A DNA stretch of 64,000 nt from Aquirufa antheringensis (GTDB taxonomy: Bacteria > Bacteroidota > Bacteroidia > Cytophagales > Spirosomataceae): the NCBI RefSeq assembly GCF_004307425.1, contig NZ_SEWZ01000004.1, positions 124,001 through 188,000 on the forward strand, in the 5' to 3' direction. Below the pieces are notes generated by a model. That model ran no database searches and had not been told where the DNA came from. It saw only the letters and a program-made list of their open reading frames with translations. Shown here piece by piece: positions 33,383 to 42,133 of this stretch; within the stretch, counting starts at the first letter, position 1, and the number at the start of each line of letters is the position of its first letter. Both the position numbers and the translations under genes were made by a program.

Positions 33383-34858
33383 ATGATTCTGTGCGGAATT
33401 GATGTGGGAACTTCTTCCATTAAAGTTAGTATTGTTGATGCAGCAAACCAACAATTAGTTTATTCTACTTCTTATCCAGAGGTTGAAAATGAGATTTCTT
33501 CCCCTCAACCAGGTTTTGCTGAACAGGACCCAGAACATTGGTGGTATTGTGTTAAACAAGCTATTTTAAAAGCGAATTCTACAGGTTTGTATGACCCTAA
33601 AAACATCGGAGCCATTGGTATATCGTATCAAATGCATGGTTTGGTCGTCGTAGATAAAGAAGCTCAGGTGTTACGCCCATCTATTATTTGGTGTGATTCC
33701 CGTGCCACTCCTTTTGGAGAAAAAGCTTATAAAGACTTAGGAGAGTCATTTTGCCAAAGTCATTACCTGAATTCTCCTGGTAATTTCACCGCCGCTAAAT
33801 TAGCCTGGGTAAAGGAGAATCAACCTGCCGTTTTTGAACAAATCGCACAGGTATTATTGCCAGGTGATTTCATTGCAGGTCGTTTTACATCCAATTTTAC
33901 CACAACAGCTTCAGCCCTCTCAGAAGGTATATTGTGGGATTTTAAAGAATCGCACACTGCTAAAGACTTAATGGCTTATTATGGCTTCCCTGAATCCATT
34001 TTTCCGCCAGTTCATCCTTTGTTTTCGGATCACGGCACGATAACTGCTAATGTAGCTGCTGAATTAGGTTTAGGATCTCACGTGAAGGTAACCTATAAAG
34101 CTGGTGACCAGCCTAATAATGCCTATTCCTTAGGTGTTTTACATCCGGGTGACATCGCCACTACGGCTGGTACCTCAGGGGTAGTTTATGGAATTTCAGC
34201 TGACTTAAAGTTTGATACAGAAAATCGGGTTAATTCGTTTGCCCACGTAAATCATACAGCTACTAAAACAAGTGTAGGAGTGTTAATGTGCATCAATGGT
34301 ACGGGTATTTTAAACCGTTGGGTGAAGCAGAATTTCTTTCCTTCTTTAACTTATTCCCAAATGAATGAGTTAGGTGCAAAAGCGACAATTGGTACGAATG
34401 GTTTAGTTTGTATGCCCTTTGGGAATGGTGCAGAGCGGATTTTCCAGAATCAAACCTTAGGTGGCAGTTTTCAGCATTTAGATTTCAATCGCCATCAATC
34501 AGCTGATATTATTCGTGCCGCTCAAGAAGGTATTGCCTTCTCCATGGTCTATGGCATAGAATTGCTTGGTAACGTGGGCGTTAAGCCTAAGAAATTAAAG
34601 GCAGGTTTAGCTAATATGTATTTGAGTGAGCTATTTACACAAGCCATTGTGAATGCCTCAGGTGCTTCAGTAGAATTATTGGAATCAGATGGAGCTTTTG
34701 GTGCGGCTTTAGGTGCGGGTGCGGGTGTAGGATATTATGCTAATGAAGATGAAGCGGTGAGTCATATCAAAGTCTTGAAAACGATTCATCCTGATGGAAG
34801 TTTAAAGAATGCCTATGCGGATGCTTACGGTGTTTGGAAGAATAACCTACTCGCTTAA
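33383..34858 (+). CDS. xylB: Xylulokinase, FGGY family
   Basis: 491-residue sugar kinase of the FGGY family: N-terminal ATPase-fold block CGIDVGTSSIKVSIVD, substrate region GISYQMHGLVVVD (MHG is typical for xylulokinase), catalytic Asp in KAGDQPNNAYSLG and C-terminal EGIAFSMVYGIELL. It phosphorylates D-xylulose to xylulose 5-phosphate, feeding the pentose phosphate pathway. No xylose isomerase or xylose transporter is in the window. It is followed by a hairpin terminator and a convergent tRNA-Leu. Another pentulose or hexulose kinase activity cannot be excluded. Confidence 0.88.
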   Translation: MILCGIDVGTSSIKVSIVDAANQQLVYSTSYPEVENEISSPQPGFAEQDPEHWWYCVKQAILKANSTGLYDPKNIGAIGISYQMHGLVVVDKEAQVLRPSIIWCDSRATPFGEKAYKDLGESFCQSHYLNSPGNFTAAKLAWVKENQPAVFEQIAQVLLPGDFIAGRFTSNFTTTASALSEGILWDFKESHTAKDLMAYYGFPESIFPPVHPLFSDHGTITANVAAELGLGSHVKVTYKAGDQPNNAYSLGVLHPGDIATTAGTSGVVYGISADLKFDTENRVNSFAHVNHTATKTSVGVLMCINGTGILNRWVKQNFFPSLTYSQMNELGAKATIGTNGLVCMPFGNGAERIFQNQTLGGSFQHLDFNRHQSADIIRAAQEGIAFSMVYGIELLGNVGVKPKKLKAGLANMYLSELFTQAIVNASGASVELLESDGAFGAALGAGAGVGYYANEDEAVSHIKVLKTIHPDGSLKNAYADAYGVWKNNLLA

Positions 34859-34868
34859 AAAAGGTAAA

Positions 34869-34890
34869 GCCTCTCAATCGCTTGAGAGGC
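34869..34890 (-). terminator. Terminator between xylB and tRNA-Leu
   Basis: Perfect 9-base inverted repeat (GCCTCTCAA, loop TCGC, TTGAGAGGC). On the minus strand it is followed by TTTACC and six T residues, so it terminates the tRNA-Leu transcript. It probably also serves xylB, whose stop codon is 10 bases away, although the T run on that strand is poor. Confidence 0.75.
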
Positions 34891-34893
34891 TTG

Positions 34894-34977
34894 TACCCAG
34901 AGCCGGAGTCGAACCGGCACGGGCTTGCACCCACGGGTGTTTGAGACCAGCGCGTCTACCAATTCCGCCATCTGGGC
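34894..34977 (-). tRNA. tRNA-Leu (anticodon CAA)
   Basis: 84-base cloverleaf of class II type: acceptor GCCCAGA pairs with TCTGGGT, D arm GCGGAATTGGTAGACGC, anticodon loop CTCAAAC with CAA, long variable arm (GGG...CCC), T arm GCCGG/CCGGC with TTCGA. Discriminator base is A and CCA is not encoded. One anticodon-stem pair (positions 28 and 42, T opposite C) is mismatched. It reads leucine UUG codons. Confidence 0.93.
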
Positions 34978-34994
34978 AATTCAAAATTGCAATG

Positions 34995-35026
34995 CAAAAC
35001 TAGGCTAAATGATTTGCTTTCGCAAA
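34995..35026 (-). promoter_or_regulatory. Two-box promoter of tRNA-Leu
   Basis: On the minus strand TTTG at 35026-35023 and TAGTTTTG at 35002-34995 are separated by 20 bases, matching the Bacteroidota -33/-7 promoter (TTTG, about 19-21 bases, TAnnTTTG). Transcription would begin about ten bases before the tRNA 5' end. The -33 element lies in a small inverted repeat (ATTTGC...GCAAAT). Confidence 0.7.
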
Positions 35027-35048
35027 TGTGTTTAACACAAATTCTGTT

Positions 35049-36287
35049 TTATTCGTAACGTAAAGCTTCCACTGGATCCATCTTAGAGGCTTTAAAAGCT
35101 GGATAAATTCCTGAAAATAAGCCAACTAAAATGCAAATTATAATCCCGGTCGTCATCCATAACCAAGGGATAATAAAACTAGCTGAACCAGAGCTAATAG
35201 CTTGTGCAATTAGGTTTCCAATTGGAATGGCGAACATAATCCCTCCTATTCCTCCTAGTAAACATATAACAATCGCCTCAATCAAAAACTGTTGTAGAAT
35301 ACGACCTGGCGTTGCTCCTAGCGATTTACGGATACCAATTTCACGCGTTCTTTCGCTGACAGAAACCATCATAATATTCATTAAGGCAATAGCAGCACCT
35401 AAAAGTGTAATAAACCCTATCACAAATCCACCAATGCGTAAAGAACCTGTTATGCTTTCGAAACTTTTCGCCATAGAATCTGAACGGTCAATACTAAATG
35501 AATCCTCCATGCCTATCGGATCCATTCGTACCTTCCGCATAGCCCCACGGGCTTCTTCCATGAAATCATCGAGGTTATTAATTTTTGCAGACGATGTGGT
35601 GATATCAAATGTCAAATTGCGACCCACAGCCATTTTACGACCCGTTTCTAAAGGAACAACGACCACTCGATCATCTCCTCCACCCATCATATTGCCCTTT
35701 TTCTCTAATACTCCTATCACTTTTAGCTTTATCCCAGAAACGATAATTTCAGATCCAATAGGACTTTCTTTTTCATATAATTGATCAATGACGTCAACAC
35801 CTAAAATACAAACGTTAATGGCATTCAGTTGTTCATTGGGCGAAAAATTACGCCCTGCACCCACTTTATAACCTTTTAACTCCATGAAGTTTTCGTCAAT
35901 TCCGAGCACACGGGTGTTAGGATTTGTTTTCTTGGACGCAAATTTCGCAATGGCATTAAAATTGACATTGGTTTTTAGAGATACTTTTCCTTTTGTAGAA
36001 AATAAAGATTTGTAATGGATAGCCTGACGATAATCGATATTTTTAAATCGTTTTTCTTTTTGACCTTCTCGCCTTACTTGCATAGCTGGACGATTACGAA
36101 TGTCAAACGAATTAGCCCCTAAACCAGAAAAGGAATTATCTACAGAACTTTGAATTCCATCAATAGCCGTTAAAATTCCCACAAGGGAGGTAATCCCTAA
36201 GGATATGATGAGTGCAGTCAACACCGTTCTCAACAGGTTACCCTTGATGGAACGCAGACCCTCTAATACATTTTCTTTTACATTCAT
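35049..36287 (-). CDS. MacB/FtsX-type ABC transporter permease
   Basis: 412 residues: an N-terminal transmembrane helix (about 18-40), a MacB-like periplasmic domain (about 45-270) and three C-terminal helices forming the FtsX domain (about 280-305, 335-365, 375-400), with the conserved SERTREIGIRKSLGATPGRI and GIYPAFKASKMDPVEALRYE. Such permeases usually work with a cytoplasmic ATPase to move lipoproteins, peptides or drugs by a mechanical mechanism. No ATPase gene is adjacent. Upstream lies a hairpin-rich repeat tract that would be in its mRNA leader. Confidence 0.9.
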   Translation of the reverse strand: MNVKENVLEGLRSIKGNLLRTVLTALIISLGITSLVGILTAIDGIQSSVDNSFSGLGANSFDIRNRPAMQVRREGQKEKRFKNIDYRQAIHYKSLFSTKGKVSLKTNVNFNAIAKFASKKTNPNTRVLGIDENFMELKGYKVGAGRNFSPNEQLNAINVCILGVDVIDQLYEKESPIGSEIIVSGIKLKVIGVLEKKGNMMGGGDDRVVVVPLETGRKMAVGRNLTFDITTSSAKINNLDDFMEEARGAMRKVRMDPIGMEDSFSIDRSDSMAKSFESITGSLRIGGFVIGFITLLGAAIALMNIMMVSVSERTREIGIRKSLGATPGRILQQFLIEAIVICLLGGIGGIMFAIPIGNLIAQAISSGSASFIIPWLWMTTGIIICILVGLFSGIYPAFKASKMDPVEALRYE

Positions 36288-36295
36288 ATGCTCTA

Positions 36296-36362
36296 TTTGA
36301 CTAAGCCGGATTCTTCCGGCGACTTTTTGACTAAGCCGAAGGCGACTAAGTCACGCTGTGAC
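36296..36362. repeat. Cluster of short hairpins and direct repeats (REP-like)
   Basis: TTTGACTAAGCCG occurs at 36296-36308 and again 30 bases later at 36326-36338. Three consecutive inverted repeats follow: GCCGGA/TCCGGC (36305-36320), GCC-GAA-GGC (36335-36343) and GTCAC/GTGAC (36350-36362). The tract starts 8 bases before the permease ATG and is more GC-rich than the rest of the intergenic region. Confidence 0.75.
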
Positions 36363-36370
36363 GACTGTTG

Positions 36371-36378
36371 CAAAGCTA
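36371..36378 (-). promoter_or_regulatory. Candidate -7 box (TAGCTTTG) for the MacB-like permease
   Basis: Exact TAnnTTTG match on the minus strand, about 84 bases before the permease start. If used, the hairpin cluster at 36296-36362 would be part of the 5' leader. No -33 box at the expected spacing. The rest of the 228-base gap to parE shows no other feature I can support. Confidence 0.3.
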
Positions 36379-36515
36379 CCGCAAGTTATCCCCTTTTTCA
36401 CAGCATTAAAAACCAATGAAACAGGCTTTTAATCCGTTAGTCCTTTTTTTGACCTAATTAATTCAATCCTCCCTCTTTCTTAATCGCGAACTATTTGATA
36501 ATTTAGTGTAAAATT

Positions 36516-38402
36516 ATGTCAGTGGAAGAAAATCAACAAAGCGCACCCATTTATAACGACGATAGTATTCGTTCCCTAGATTGGAAAGAGCACATTCGGC
36601 TTCGTCCGGGTATGTATATCGGTAAATTAGGCGATGGTTCATCGGTGGATGATGGTATCTATGTTCTTGTGAAAGAGATCATGGATAACTCGATTGATGA
36701 GCACATGATGGGAAATGGGAAGTCCATTGACGTTAAAATCTCTGATCATAAGGTGGAAGTGCGTGATTACGGTCGGGGTATTCCTTTGGGAAAAGTGATC
36801 GATTGCGTTTCCAAAATTAATACGGGCGGTAAGTATGATTCAGGTGCTTTCCAAAAGTCCGTAGGTCTGAATGGTGTAGGTACAAAAGCTACGAATGCCC
36901 TATCTAATTATTTTAAGGTACAATCTTACCGAGATGGCCAAACAAAGTGGGCTGAGTTTTGTAAGGGTGAATTAACCGCTGAATCTCCTGGCATCGAAGC
37001 ATCGAATGGGAAAAGTGGAACGCACGTTCAGTTTGAACCAGATAATACGATCTTTAAAAACTATCATTTTATTCCGCAGTATTTAGATTCCTTATTTTGG
37101 AATTATGCCTATTTAAATGCGGGATTGACCATTAATTTTAATGGAGAGAAGTATTTCTCCCAAAACGGACTCTTCGACTTACTTTCTAAAAAGACGAATG
37201 CAGAAGAAAACCGGTATCCTATTATTCATTTAAAGGGTAATGATATCGAATTAGCGATAACCCATAATAACCAATACGGAGAAGAATATTACTCTTTCGT
37301 AAACGGACAAAATACGACTCAAGGAGGAACTCACCTGGCGGCCTTTAGAGAGGCGATTGTTAGAACGGTGCGTGAGTTTTTTAAGAAAGACTTTGATCCA
37401 TCGGATGTACGTGCGAGCATCGTGGGTGCCATTGCGATTCGGGTTCAAGAACCCGTTTTTGAATCTCAAACGAAGACTAAATTAGGTAGTACGACTATTT
37501 CACCTGATTCAAACTCTACCTCGATTCGTACGTTTGTAGGAGATTTTGTAAAGACGGAATTAGATAATTATTTGCACCAAAATCCAGCTTCTGCCGATGC
37601 TTTACTAAAGCGTATTTTACAATCAGAACGCGAGCGTAAGGATATTGCTGGTATCAAGAAATTAGCTAATGAGCGTGCGAAGAAAGCGAACTTACATAAT
37701 AAGAAATTAAGGGATTGTCGTGTACACTTGTCGGACGAGAAATCAGAGACACGTCACGATACTACTTTGTTTATTACGGAGGGTGATTCAGCTTCTGGGA
37801 GTATCACCAAATCACGTGATGTGCAATTGCAGGCTGTATTTAGTTTACGAGGTAAGCCATTGAATAGCTTTGGCCTAACAAAAAAGATTGTCTACGAAAA
37901 TGAGGAGTTTAATCTATTGCAACATGCGTTAGATATTGAAGATTCCTTAGATAATTTGCGTTATAATAAGATTGTCATTGCGACGGATGCCGATGTAGAT
38001 GGCATGCACATTCGGTTGTTGATTTTAACCTTCTTTTTGCAATTCTTTCCTGATTTAGTGCGTAATGGTCACTTGTATATTTTGGAGACTCCCCTATTTA
38101 GAGTTCGAAATAAGAAAGAAACGCGTTATTGCTACTCTGATGAAGAACGTCGCAATGCGATCGAGGCCTTAGGTCCTAAGCCTGAGATTACACGATTTAA
38201 GGGTTTGGGTGAAATTTCGCCTGAGGAATTCGGAAACTTTATTGGTGAAGATATTAAGTTAGAGCCAGTGATTCTAGAAAAAGATTTTACCATTCCGCAG
38301 CTTCTGACCTATTACATGGGTAAGAATACACCGGAACGTCAAAAATTCATCATTGACAACCTCGTTGTTGAAAAAGATTTGGAAGAGGTTTTATTAGGGT
38401 AA
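36516..38402 (+). CDS. parE: DNA topoisomerase IV subunit B
   Basis: 628 residues of the GyrB/ParE family: GHKL ATPase motifs ([26 protein letters not shown]), transducer domain, then a TOPRIM domain with [22 protein letters not shown] and the C-terminal [14 protein letters not shown]. It supplies ATP hydrolysis and metal-dependent cleavage chemistry for the tetramer with subunit A (23,849-26,569), used for decatenation at chromosome segregation. The start is preceded by an AT-rich segment without a clear promoter box. The gene ends immediately next to the convergent TPR gene with no spacer. Confidence 0.93.
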   Translation: MSVEENQQSAPIYNDDSIRSLDWKEHIRLRPGMYIGKLGDGSSVDDGIYVLVKEIMDNSIDEHMMGNGKSIDVKISDHKVEVRDYGRGIPLGKVIDCVSKINTGGKYDSGAFQKSVGLNGVGTKATNALSNYFKVQSYRDGQTKWAEFCKGELTAESPGIEASNGKSGTHVQFEPDNTIFKNYHFIPQYLDSLFWNYAYLNAGLTINFNGEKYFSQNGLFDLLSKKTNAEENRYPIIHLKGNDIELAITHNNQYGEEYYSFVNGQNTTQGGTHLAAFREAIVRTVREFFKKDFDPSDVRASIVGAIAIRVQEPVFESQTKTKLGSTTISPDSNSTSIRTFVGDFVKTELDNYLHQNPASADALLKRILQSERERKDIAGIKKLANERAKKANLHNKKLRDCRVHLSDEKSETRHDTTLFITEGDSASGSITKSRDVQLQAVFSLRGKPLNSFGLTKKIVYENEEFNLLQHALDIEDSLDNLRYNKIVIATDADVDGMHIRLLILTFFLQFFPDLVRNGHLYILETPLFRVRNKKETRYCYSDEERRNAIEALGPKPEITRFKGLGEISPEEFGNFIGEDIKLEPVILEKDFTIPQLLTYYMGKNTPERQKFIIDNLVVEKDLEEVLLG

Positions 38403-38711
38403 TTAGAAATTCAATTCAAGGAGTTGCTTAAGTTCTTTCAAGGCTTTAGTAGCTCCTTTTTTTTCTGCTTCCTTTATCCCTAATTGTATTATTTCTTCTG
38501 CTCTATCTTCCTTGATTTCAGTTAGAAGTGCGTTCGCATAGGTGTAGTACGTCGCTACATAGTCTGGGAAATCTGTAATGATTCGTTCAAATCGCTCAAA
38601 AGACGCTTCAATAGCCTTTTCTTTATACAATTCTATCGCTAATAGATAGTGGTTAAACGGATCCATTGGATCTTGATTAATCTCATTTTTAATAAATTCT
38701 TTGCGATCCAT
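38403..38711 (-). CDS. Small TPR-like protein
   Basis: 102 residues, entirely helical, with two to three tetratricopeptide-like units (NHYLLAIELYKEKAIEASFERFERIITDFP then YVATYYTYANALLTE when read in short parts). No signal peptide, so probably cytoplasmic, acting in protein-protein contacts. A conserved hypothetical protein of this size is common in Bacteroidota, but no function is known to me. Its stop abuts the parE stop codon. The 51-base gap to the divergent etfB gene must contain both promoters. Confidence 0.8.
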   Translation of the reverse strand: MDRKEFIKNEINQDPMDPFNHYLLAIELYKEKAIEASFERFERIITDFPDYVATYYTYANALLTEIKEDRAEEIIQLGIKEAEKKGATKALKELKQLLELNF

Positions 38712-38762
38712 TTTGCTAAATTAAAAACAAATTAGTATGCTTGCATAACAATTTAATCTGCC

Positions 38763-39497
38763 ATGAAAATACTAGTCTGTATCTCCTGTGTCCCAGACAC
38801 TACCTCAAAAATAACAATAGATCCATCAACCTCCCAAATTAGTAGCCAAGGATTAACATTTATCGTAGGTCCTTACGATGATTATGCCCTTTCAAGAGCT
38901 ATTGAATTAAAGGAAAGTACTGGTGCTGAAGTAATTGTTTTGCATGTAGGTGGTTCTGAATCTGAAGCACTTATTCGTAAATGTTTAGCGCTGGGTGCAG
39001 ATTCAGCTGTACGCGTGGATGGAAATCCTACTACTTCAGCTCAGATTGCGAATGCCATTGTATCCTACGTTAATCAAAACCCTATGGATCTCATTTTAAT
39101 GGGTAAAGAATCCATTGATTATAATTCAGGTATTGTCCATGGTTTAGTGGCGGGAGCTTTAGGGTATACCCATTTTAACCCGGTGATGCATTTAGATATT
39201 GCTGGTTATGGTTTAAAATTAGAAGTGGAGATGGATGGTGGTAAAATGGAGGTTTCTTGTCCCCTACCCGCTGTTTTGGGTTGTCAAGAACCCATTGCCG
39301 AGTGGAAGATTCCATCCATGCGCGGTATCATGACGGCTCGTACAAAAGAAATAGTGGTATTGCCTTTGGAATCCATCGGTCAAATTCAGATTGTTAAAGC
39401 GGATATTGCCGAAACAGCTCGCAAGAACAAGATGATTAAAGCCGAAGATGCTGAACAGTTAATTGATTTATTAAGAACGGAGACAAACGTATTATAA
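38763..39497 (+). CDS. etfB: Electron transfer flavoprotein beta subunit
   Basis: 244 residues of the ETF beta family: N-terminal KILVCISCVPDTTSKI, GPYDDYALSRAIELKE, the AMP-binding segment LILMGKESIDYNSGIVHG and a C-terminal helical arm. ETF carries electrons from acyl-CoA dehydrogenases to the respiratory chain. It is followed one base later by etfA, so the two subunits are co-translated. Length is normal. Confidence 0.95.
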   Translation: MKILVCISCVPDTTSKITIDPSTSQISSQGLTFIVGPYDDYALSRAIELKESTGAEVIVLHVGGSESEALIRKCLALGADSAVRVDGNPTTSAQIANAIVSYVNQNPMDLILMGKESIDYNSGIVHGLVAGALGYTHFNPVMHLDIAGYGLKLEVEMDGGKMEVSCPLPAVLGCQEPIAEWKIPSMRGIMTARTKEIVVLPLESIGQIQIVKADIAETARKNKMIKAEDAEQLIDLLRTETNVL

Positions 39498-39498
39498 G

Positions 39499-40428
39499 AT
39501 GAAAAAGGTCGCTATTATTGCTCAGACAAAAGAAGGTCAGCTTTCTGATACTTCTATTCAATTAATTTCATTTTTATCTTCCTTCACGCCGGAATCCATT
39601 TTACTGGTGGCTATAGGCGAAGTGAAGTTTGCTTCGTTACCTGCTTCAAAATCAGTTGATGTTATCACTTTATCTGAGGGATTGTGGGCAGATTCGTCTT
39701 CCATTGAACCATTATTGAAAATAGTAGACGGTTTCACCGTATTTGGTATAAAATCTATTCAAGTCGATAATTTGTTAAGCCTATTAGCTGCAAGTTCATC
39801 TCAAGAAATGATTTCAGGCGTTCAGCAATTGACTTATTCGGCAGGAAAATTCACTATTAGTAAATCGATCTTTTCTGGTAAGGCTTCGTTAACAGTGACA
39901 TCGGAATCTGCGTCTTATTTCAGCTTGAATCGCAATTTTGATTTTAGTGGTAATGCAGCGTATGGAGATCAATCGATTAGTTCTGTTACCACTTTAACGA
40001 ATGCATCAGGTAGCAAAGCTTCTATTCTTGCCTTAAAACCGATTACTGGCGCTATACCTTTGCCAGATGCCGCATTAGTGGTGGGTGCTGGTCGTGGTTT
40101 AAAAGATCCAGGTAATTGGACAATTGTAGAGGATTTGGCCAAAGCCTTAGGCGCTGCAACCGCTTGTTCTAAGCCCGTATCTGATCTAAATTGGCGCCCT
40201 CACCATGAGCACGTAGGACAAACCGGCGTTAAGATTTCACCTAATTTGTATATCGCTTGTGGTATTTCTGGTGCCATTCAGCACTTAGCTGGAGTAAATG
40301 GTTCGCGTATCGTAGTAGTGATTAATAATGACCCAGAAGCACCGTTTTTTAAACACGCAGACTATGGAATCGTGGGTGATGTGAATGATATACTTCCCAG
40401 GTTAACAAAAAAGCTTCAATCTCATTAA
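39499..40428 (+). CDS. etfA: Electron transfer flavoprotein alpha subunit
   Basis: 309 residues. The N-terminal domain is variable, and the C-terminal FAD-binding domain has the signature VGAGRGLKDPGNW, SKPVSDLNWRPHHEHVGQTGVKISPNLYIACGISGAIQH (in consecutive short blocks) and a final ADYGIVGDVNDILP. Forms a heterodimer with EtfB and binds the FAD that shuttles electrons. It is one base downstream of etfB. The next gene has its own promoter box, so this operon probably ends here. Confidence 0.95.
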   Translation: MKKVAIIAQTKEGQLSDTSIQLISFLSSFTPESILLVAIGEVKFASLPASKSVDVITLSEGLWADSSSIEPLLKIVDGFTVFGIKSIQVDNLLSLLAASSSQEMISGVQQLTYSAGKFTISKSIFSGKASLTVTSESASYFSLNRNFDFSGNAAYGDQSISSVTTLTNASGSKASILALKPITGAIPLPDAALVVGAGRGLKDPGNWTIVEDLAKALGAATACSKPVSDLNWRPHHEHVGQTGVKISPNLYIACGISGAIQHLAGVNGSRIVVVINNDPEAPFFKHADYGIVGDVNDILPRLTKKLQSH

Positions 40429-40446
40429 AATTAGCGGTCTAATTGG

Positions 40447-40454
40447 TACATTTG
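40447..40454 (+). promoter_or_regulatory. Candidate -7 box (TACATTTG) for the bifunctional-nuclease gene run
   Basis: Exact TAnnTTTG match 17 bases before the TTG start at 40472. It would drive the run that continues through the ftsX-like, uppP, truB and ribF genes. No -33 box found at the usual distance. Confidence 0.45.
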
Positions 40455-40471
40455 TGTTTTAATATAGGCCT

Positions 40472-41041
40472 TTGAAAGAGTTTGTTCCTTTGCGTATTCT
40501 ATCGGTTAACCCTAGTTCTGTAGGTGCTAGCTCCTACATTCTTTTACTAGAGTCTGATAATGCGCAGTCCTTGCGTTTTCCGATTGTGATTGGAAGTCAA
40601 GAGGCGCAATCTATTTCCGTTTATTTAGAAAAAATACAGACCAGTCGTCCCTTAACGCATGATTTGTGTGTTAATCTCCTTTCCTATTCGAATGTATCTA
40701 TTCAAAAAGTCTTAATTACCGACTTTAAAGATGGTATTTTCTATGCGAATCTGGAGGTATACAAAGATGGAGAGACCTTTCAAGTTGATGCGAGGCCGTC
40801 AGATTCCATTGCTTTGGCCATCCGTTTAGATATTCCCATTCTAATATCTGAAAAGTTGTTACATGAGATTTGCATTCCGGAGGAAGAGTTTTTGGATGAA
40901 TTAGAGGATGATCTTGATGTGTTAGCGAAGGCACCAGTTGTTCGATCTAAGGCCGAATTAGATGGATTGTTACAGAAAGCCCTGCAAGACGAAAACTATG
41001 AAGAGGCTGCCAAATTACGAGATGAAATTGAAAAATTATAA
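40472..41041 (+). CDS. Bifunctional nuclease-domain protein with UVR motif (DUF151)
   Basis: 189 residues starting at a TTG codon (no in-frame ATG is available near the conserved N-terminus). Residues about 1-130 form the BFN/DUF151 domain (RILSVNPSSVGASSYILLLE, RPSDSIALAIRL), and residues about 155-189 a UvrB/UvrC-type motif (LQKALQDENYEEAAKLRDEI). BFN proteins have been reported to have DNase and RNase activity in plants; in bacteria the role is unclear. It heads a tightly packed run with the ftsX-like gene 2 bases downstream. Confidence 0.9.
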   Translation: MKEFVPLRILSVNPSSVGASSYILLLESDNAQSLRFPIVIGSQEAQSISVYLEKIQTSRPLTHDLCVNLLSYSNVSIQKVLITDFKDGIFYANLEVYKDGETFQVDARPSDSIALAIRLDIPILISEKLLHEICIPEEEFLDELEDDLDVLAKAPVVRSKAELDGLLQKALQDENYEEAAKLRDEIEKL

Positions 41042-41043
41042 AT

Positions 41044-41928
41044 ATGAAATATTCTAAAAGCCGTCCACAATCTACCCAGTTAACCTTGGTGATTTCAATG
41101 GCGAGTTTGGCCTTTATTCTTGCATTATTCTTTCAATTGTTTGTTAGCGTAAAGTCGTGGGGAGATGAAATTAAGTCTCAGATGAAGGTATATGTCTATT
41201 TAAGCGATTCATTATCCACTTCTGATTTAGCTGCTACGATTACTTATTTCAAAACTCGCCCCTATTTAGGACAAAAGGAGTTGAAGCCTGAATTAGAGTT
41301 TAAGTCCAAAGCCCAGATTGCTTCTGAATTCCTTAAATCTTCACAAGAAGATTACCAAACCCTTCTAGGGGAAGAAAATCCATTTAAAAACTGTTTGATT
41401 TTAGGTATTAAGGATGAATTTAAAAACGAAGCTGCCTTTAAAAAGATTGTAACAGAAATTCAAACAAGACCCGAAGTGTACGAAGTAACTTACCCGAATA
41501 CATTCATCGGTTCTTTATTAGGTAAAATTAAGGCAGTGGGTTATGTAGGATTGATTTTAATAGTCATTTTAGTATTGTTTGTTTATGTACAATTAGCAAA
41601 CAATATTCGACTTCATATTCATGGAAACCGTGTTTTGATAAAGACGATGCAATTGCTAGGTAGCACGAATGGATTTATTCAAAAGCCCTATTTATTGAAT
41701 GCTTTATTAGTTGGTTTCTTAGGTGGACTAATAGGTTTCGTGCTAGCGGATGGAGCATTCTATTATTTTTCTACATCAATTCCTGAGATTTCCTCGCTAT
41801 TTTTTGAAATAAACAATCAAGTTCAATTGGTTCTGGTCTGTGTAGGTTTTTGTACCCTATTCAGTTTAATTGCTTCCTTCTTTTCTATTTCAAAGTATTT
41901 AAAAATTCAACATACAAACCTATTTTAA
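41044..41928 (+). CDS. ftsX: FtsX-family cell-division permease
   Basis: 294 residues with four transmembrane segments (about 13-38, 165-190, 212-240, 262-285) and an extracellular domain between the first two, the FtsX layout. FtsX forms a complex with the ATPase FtsE and controls peptidoglycan hydrolases at the division site. No ftsE lies nearby. The gene order with DUF3098, uppP, truB and ribF is one I know from many Bacteroidota genomes. It is separated from the preceding gene by 2 bases. Confidence 0.9.
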   Translation: MKYSKSRPQSTQLTLVISMASLAFILALFFQLFVSVKSWGDEIKSQMKVYVYLSDSLSTSDLAATITYFKTRPYLGQKELKPELEFKSKAQIASEFLKSSQEDYQTLLGEENPFKNCLILGIKDEFKNEAAFKKIVTEIQTRPEVYEVTYPNTFIGSLLGKIKAVGYVGLILIVILVLFVYVQLANNIRLHIHGNRVLIKTMQLLGSTNGFIQKPYLLNALLVGFLGGLIGFVLADGAFYYFSTSIPEISSLFFEINNQVQLVLVCVGFCTLFSLIASFFSISKYLKIQHTNLF

Positions 41929-41929
41929 T

Positions 41930-42133
41930 ATGAGTCAATCCAATATGCCATTAGGGGCTAAAGACATCAAAATTCTCTTACTAGGTATAGGAATTATGTT
42001 GGTTGGTTTTTTTGTGATGACCTTAGATAAAGAGGAATTTGGCTTTGGCTTTTTGGGCCTAACCCTTGGTCCTATTCTGGTTTTAGTCGGGATCATTATT
42101 CCGGTGTTCTCCCTTTTTAAGTGGAAACGCTAA
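41930..42133 (+). CDS. DUF3098 small membrane protein
   Basis: 67 residues with two hydrophobic segments (about 12-32 and 42-62) joined by TLDKEEFGFGF, matching the DUF3098 family that sits between ftsX and uppP in Bacteroidota. It is one base downstream of the ftsX-like stop, and its stop overlaps the uppP ATG by one base (TAATG). Function unknown; conserved position suggests a part in envelope or division processes. Confidence 0.88.
   Translation: MSQSNMPLGAKDIKILLLGIGIMLVGFFVMTLDKEEFGFGFLGLTLGPILVLVGIIIPVFSLFKWKR

Noticed and set aside
34809-35003. 64-residue plus-strand open frame over tRNA-Leu
   Set aside because: Contains the antisense-tRNA artefact RAGVEPARA and runs out of the end of xylB. 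No independent start or homology.
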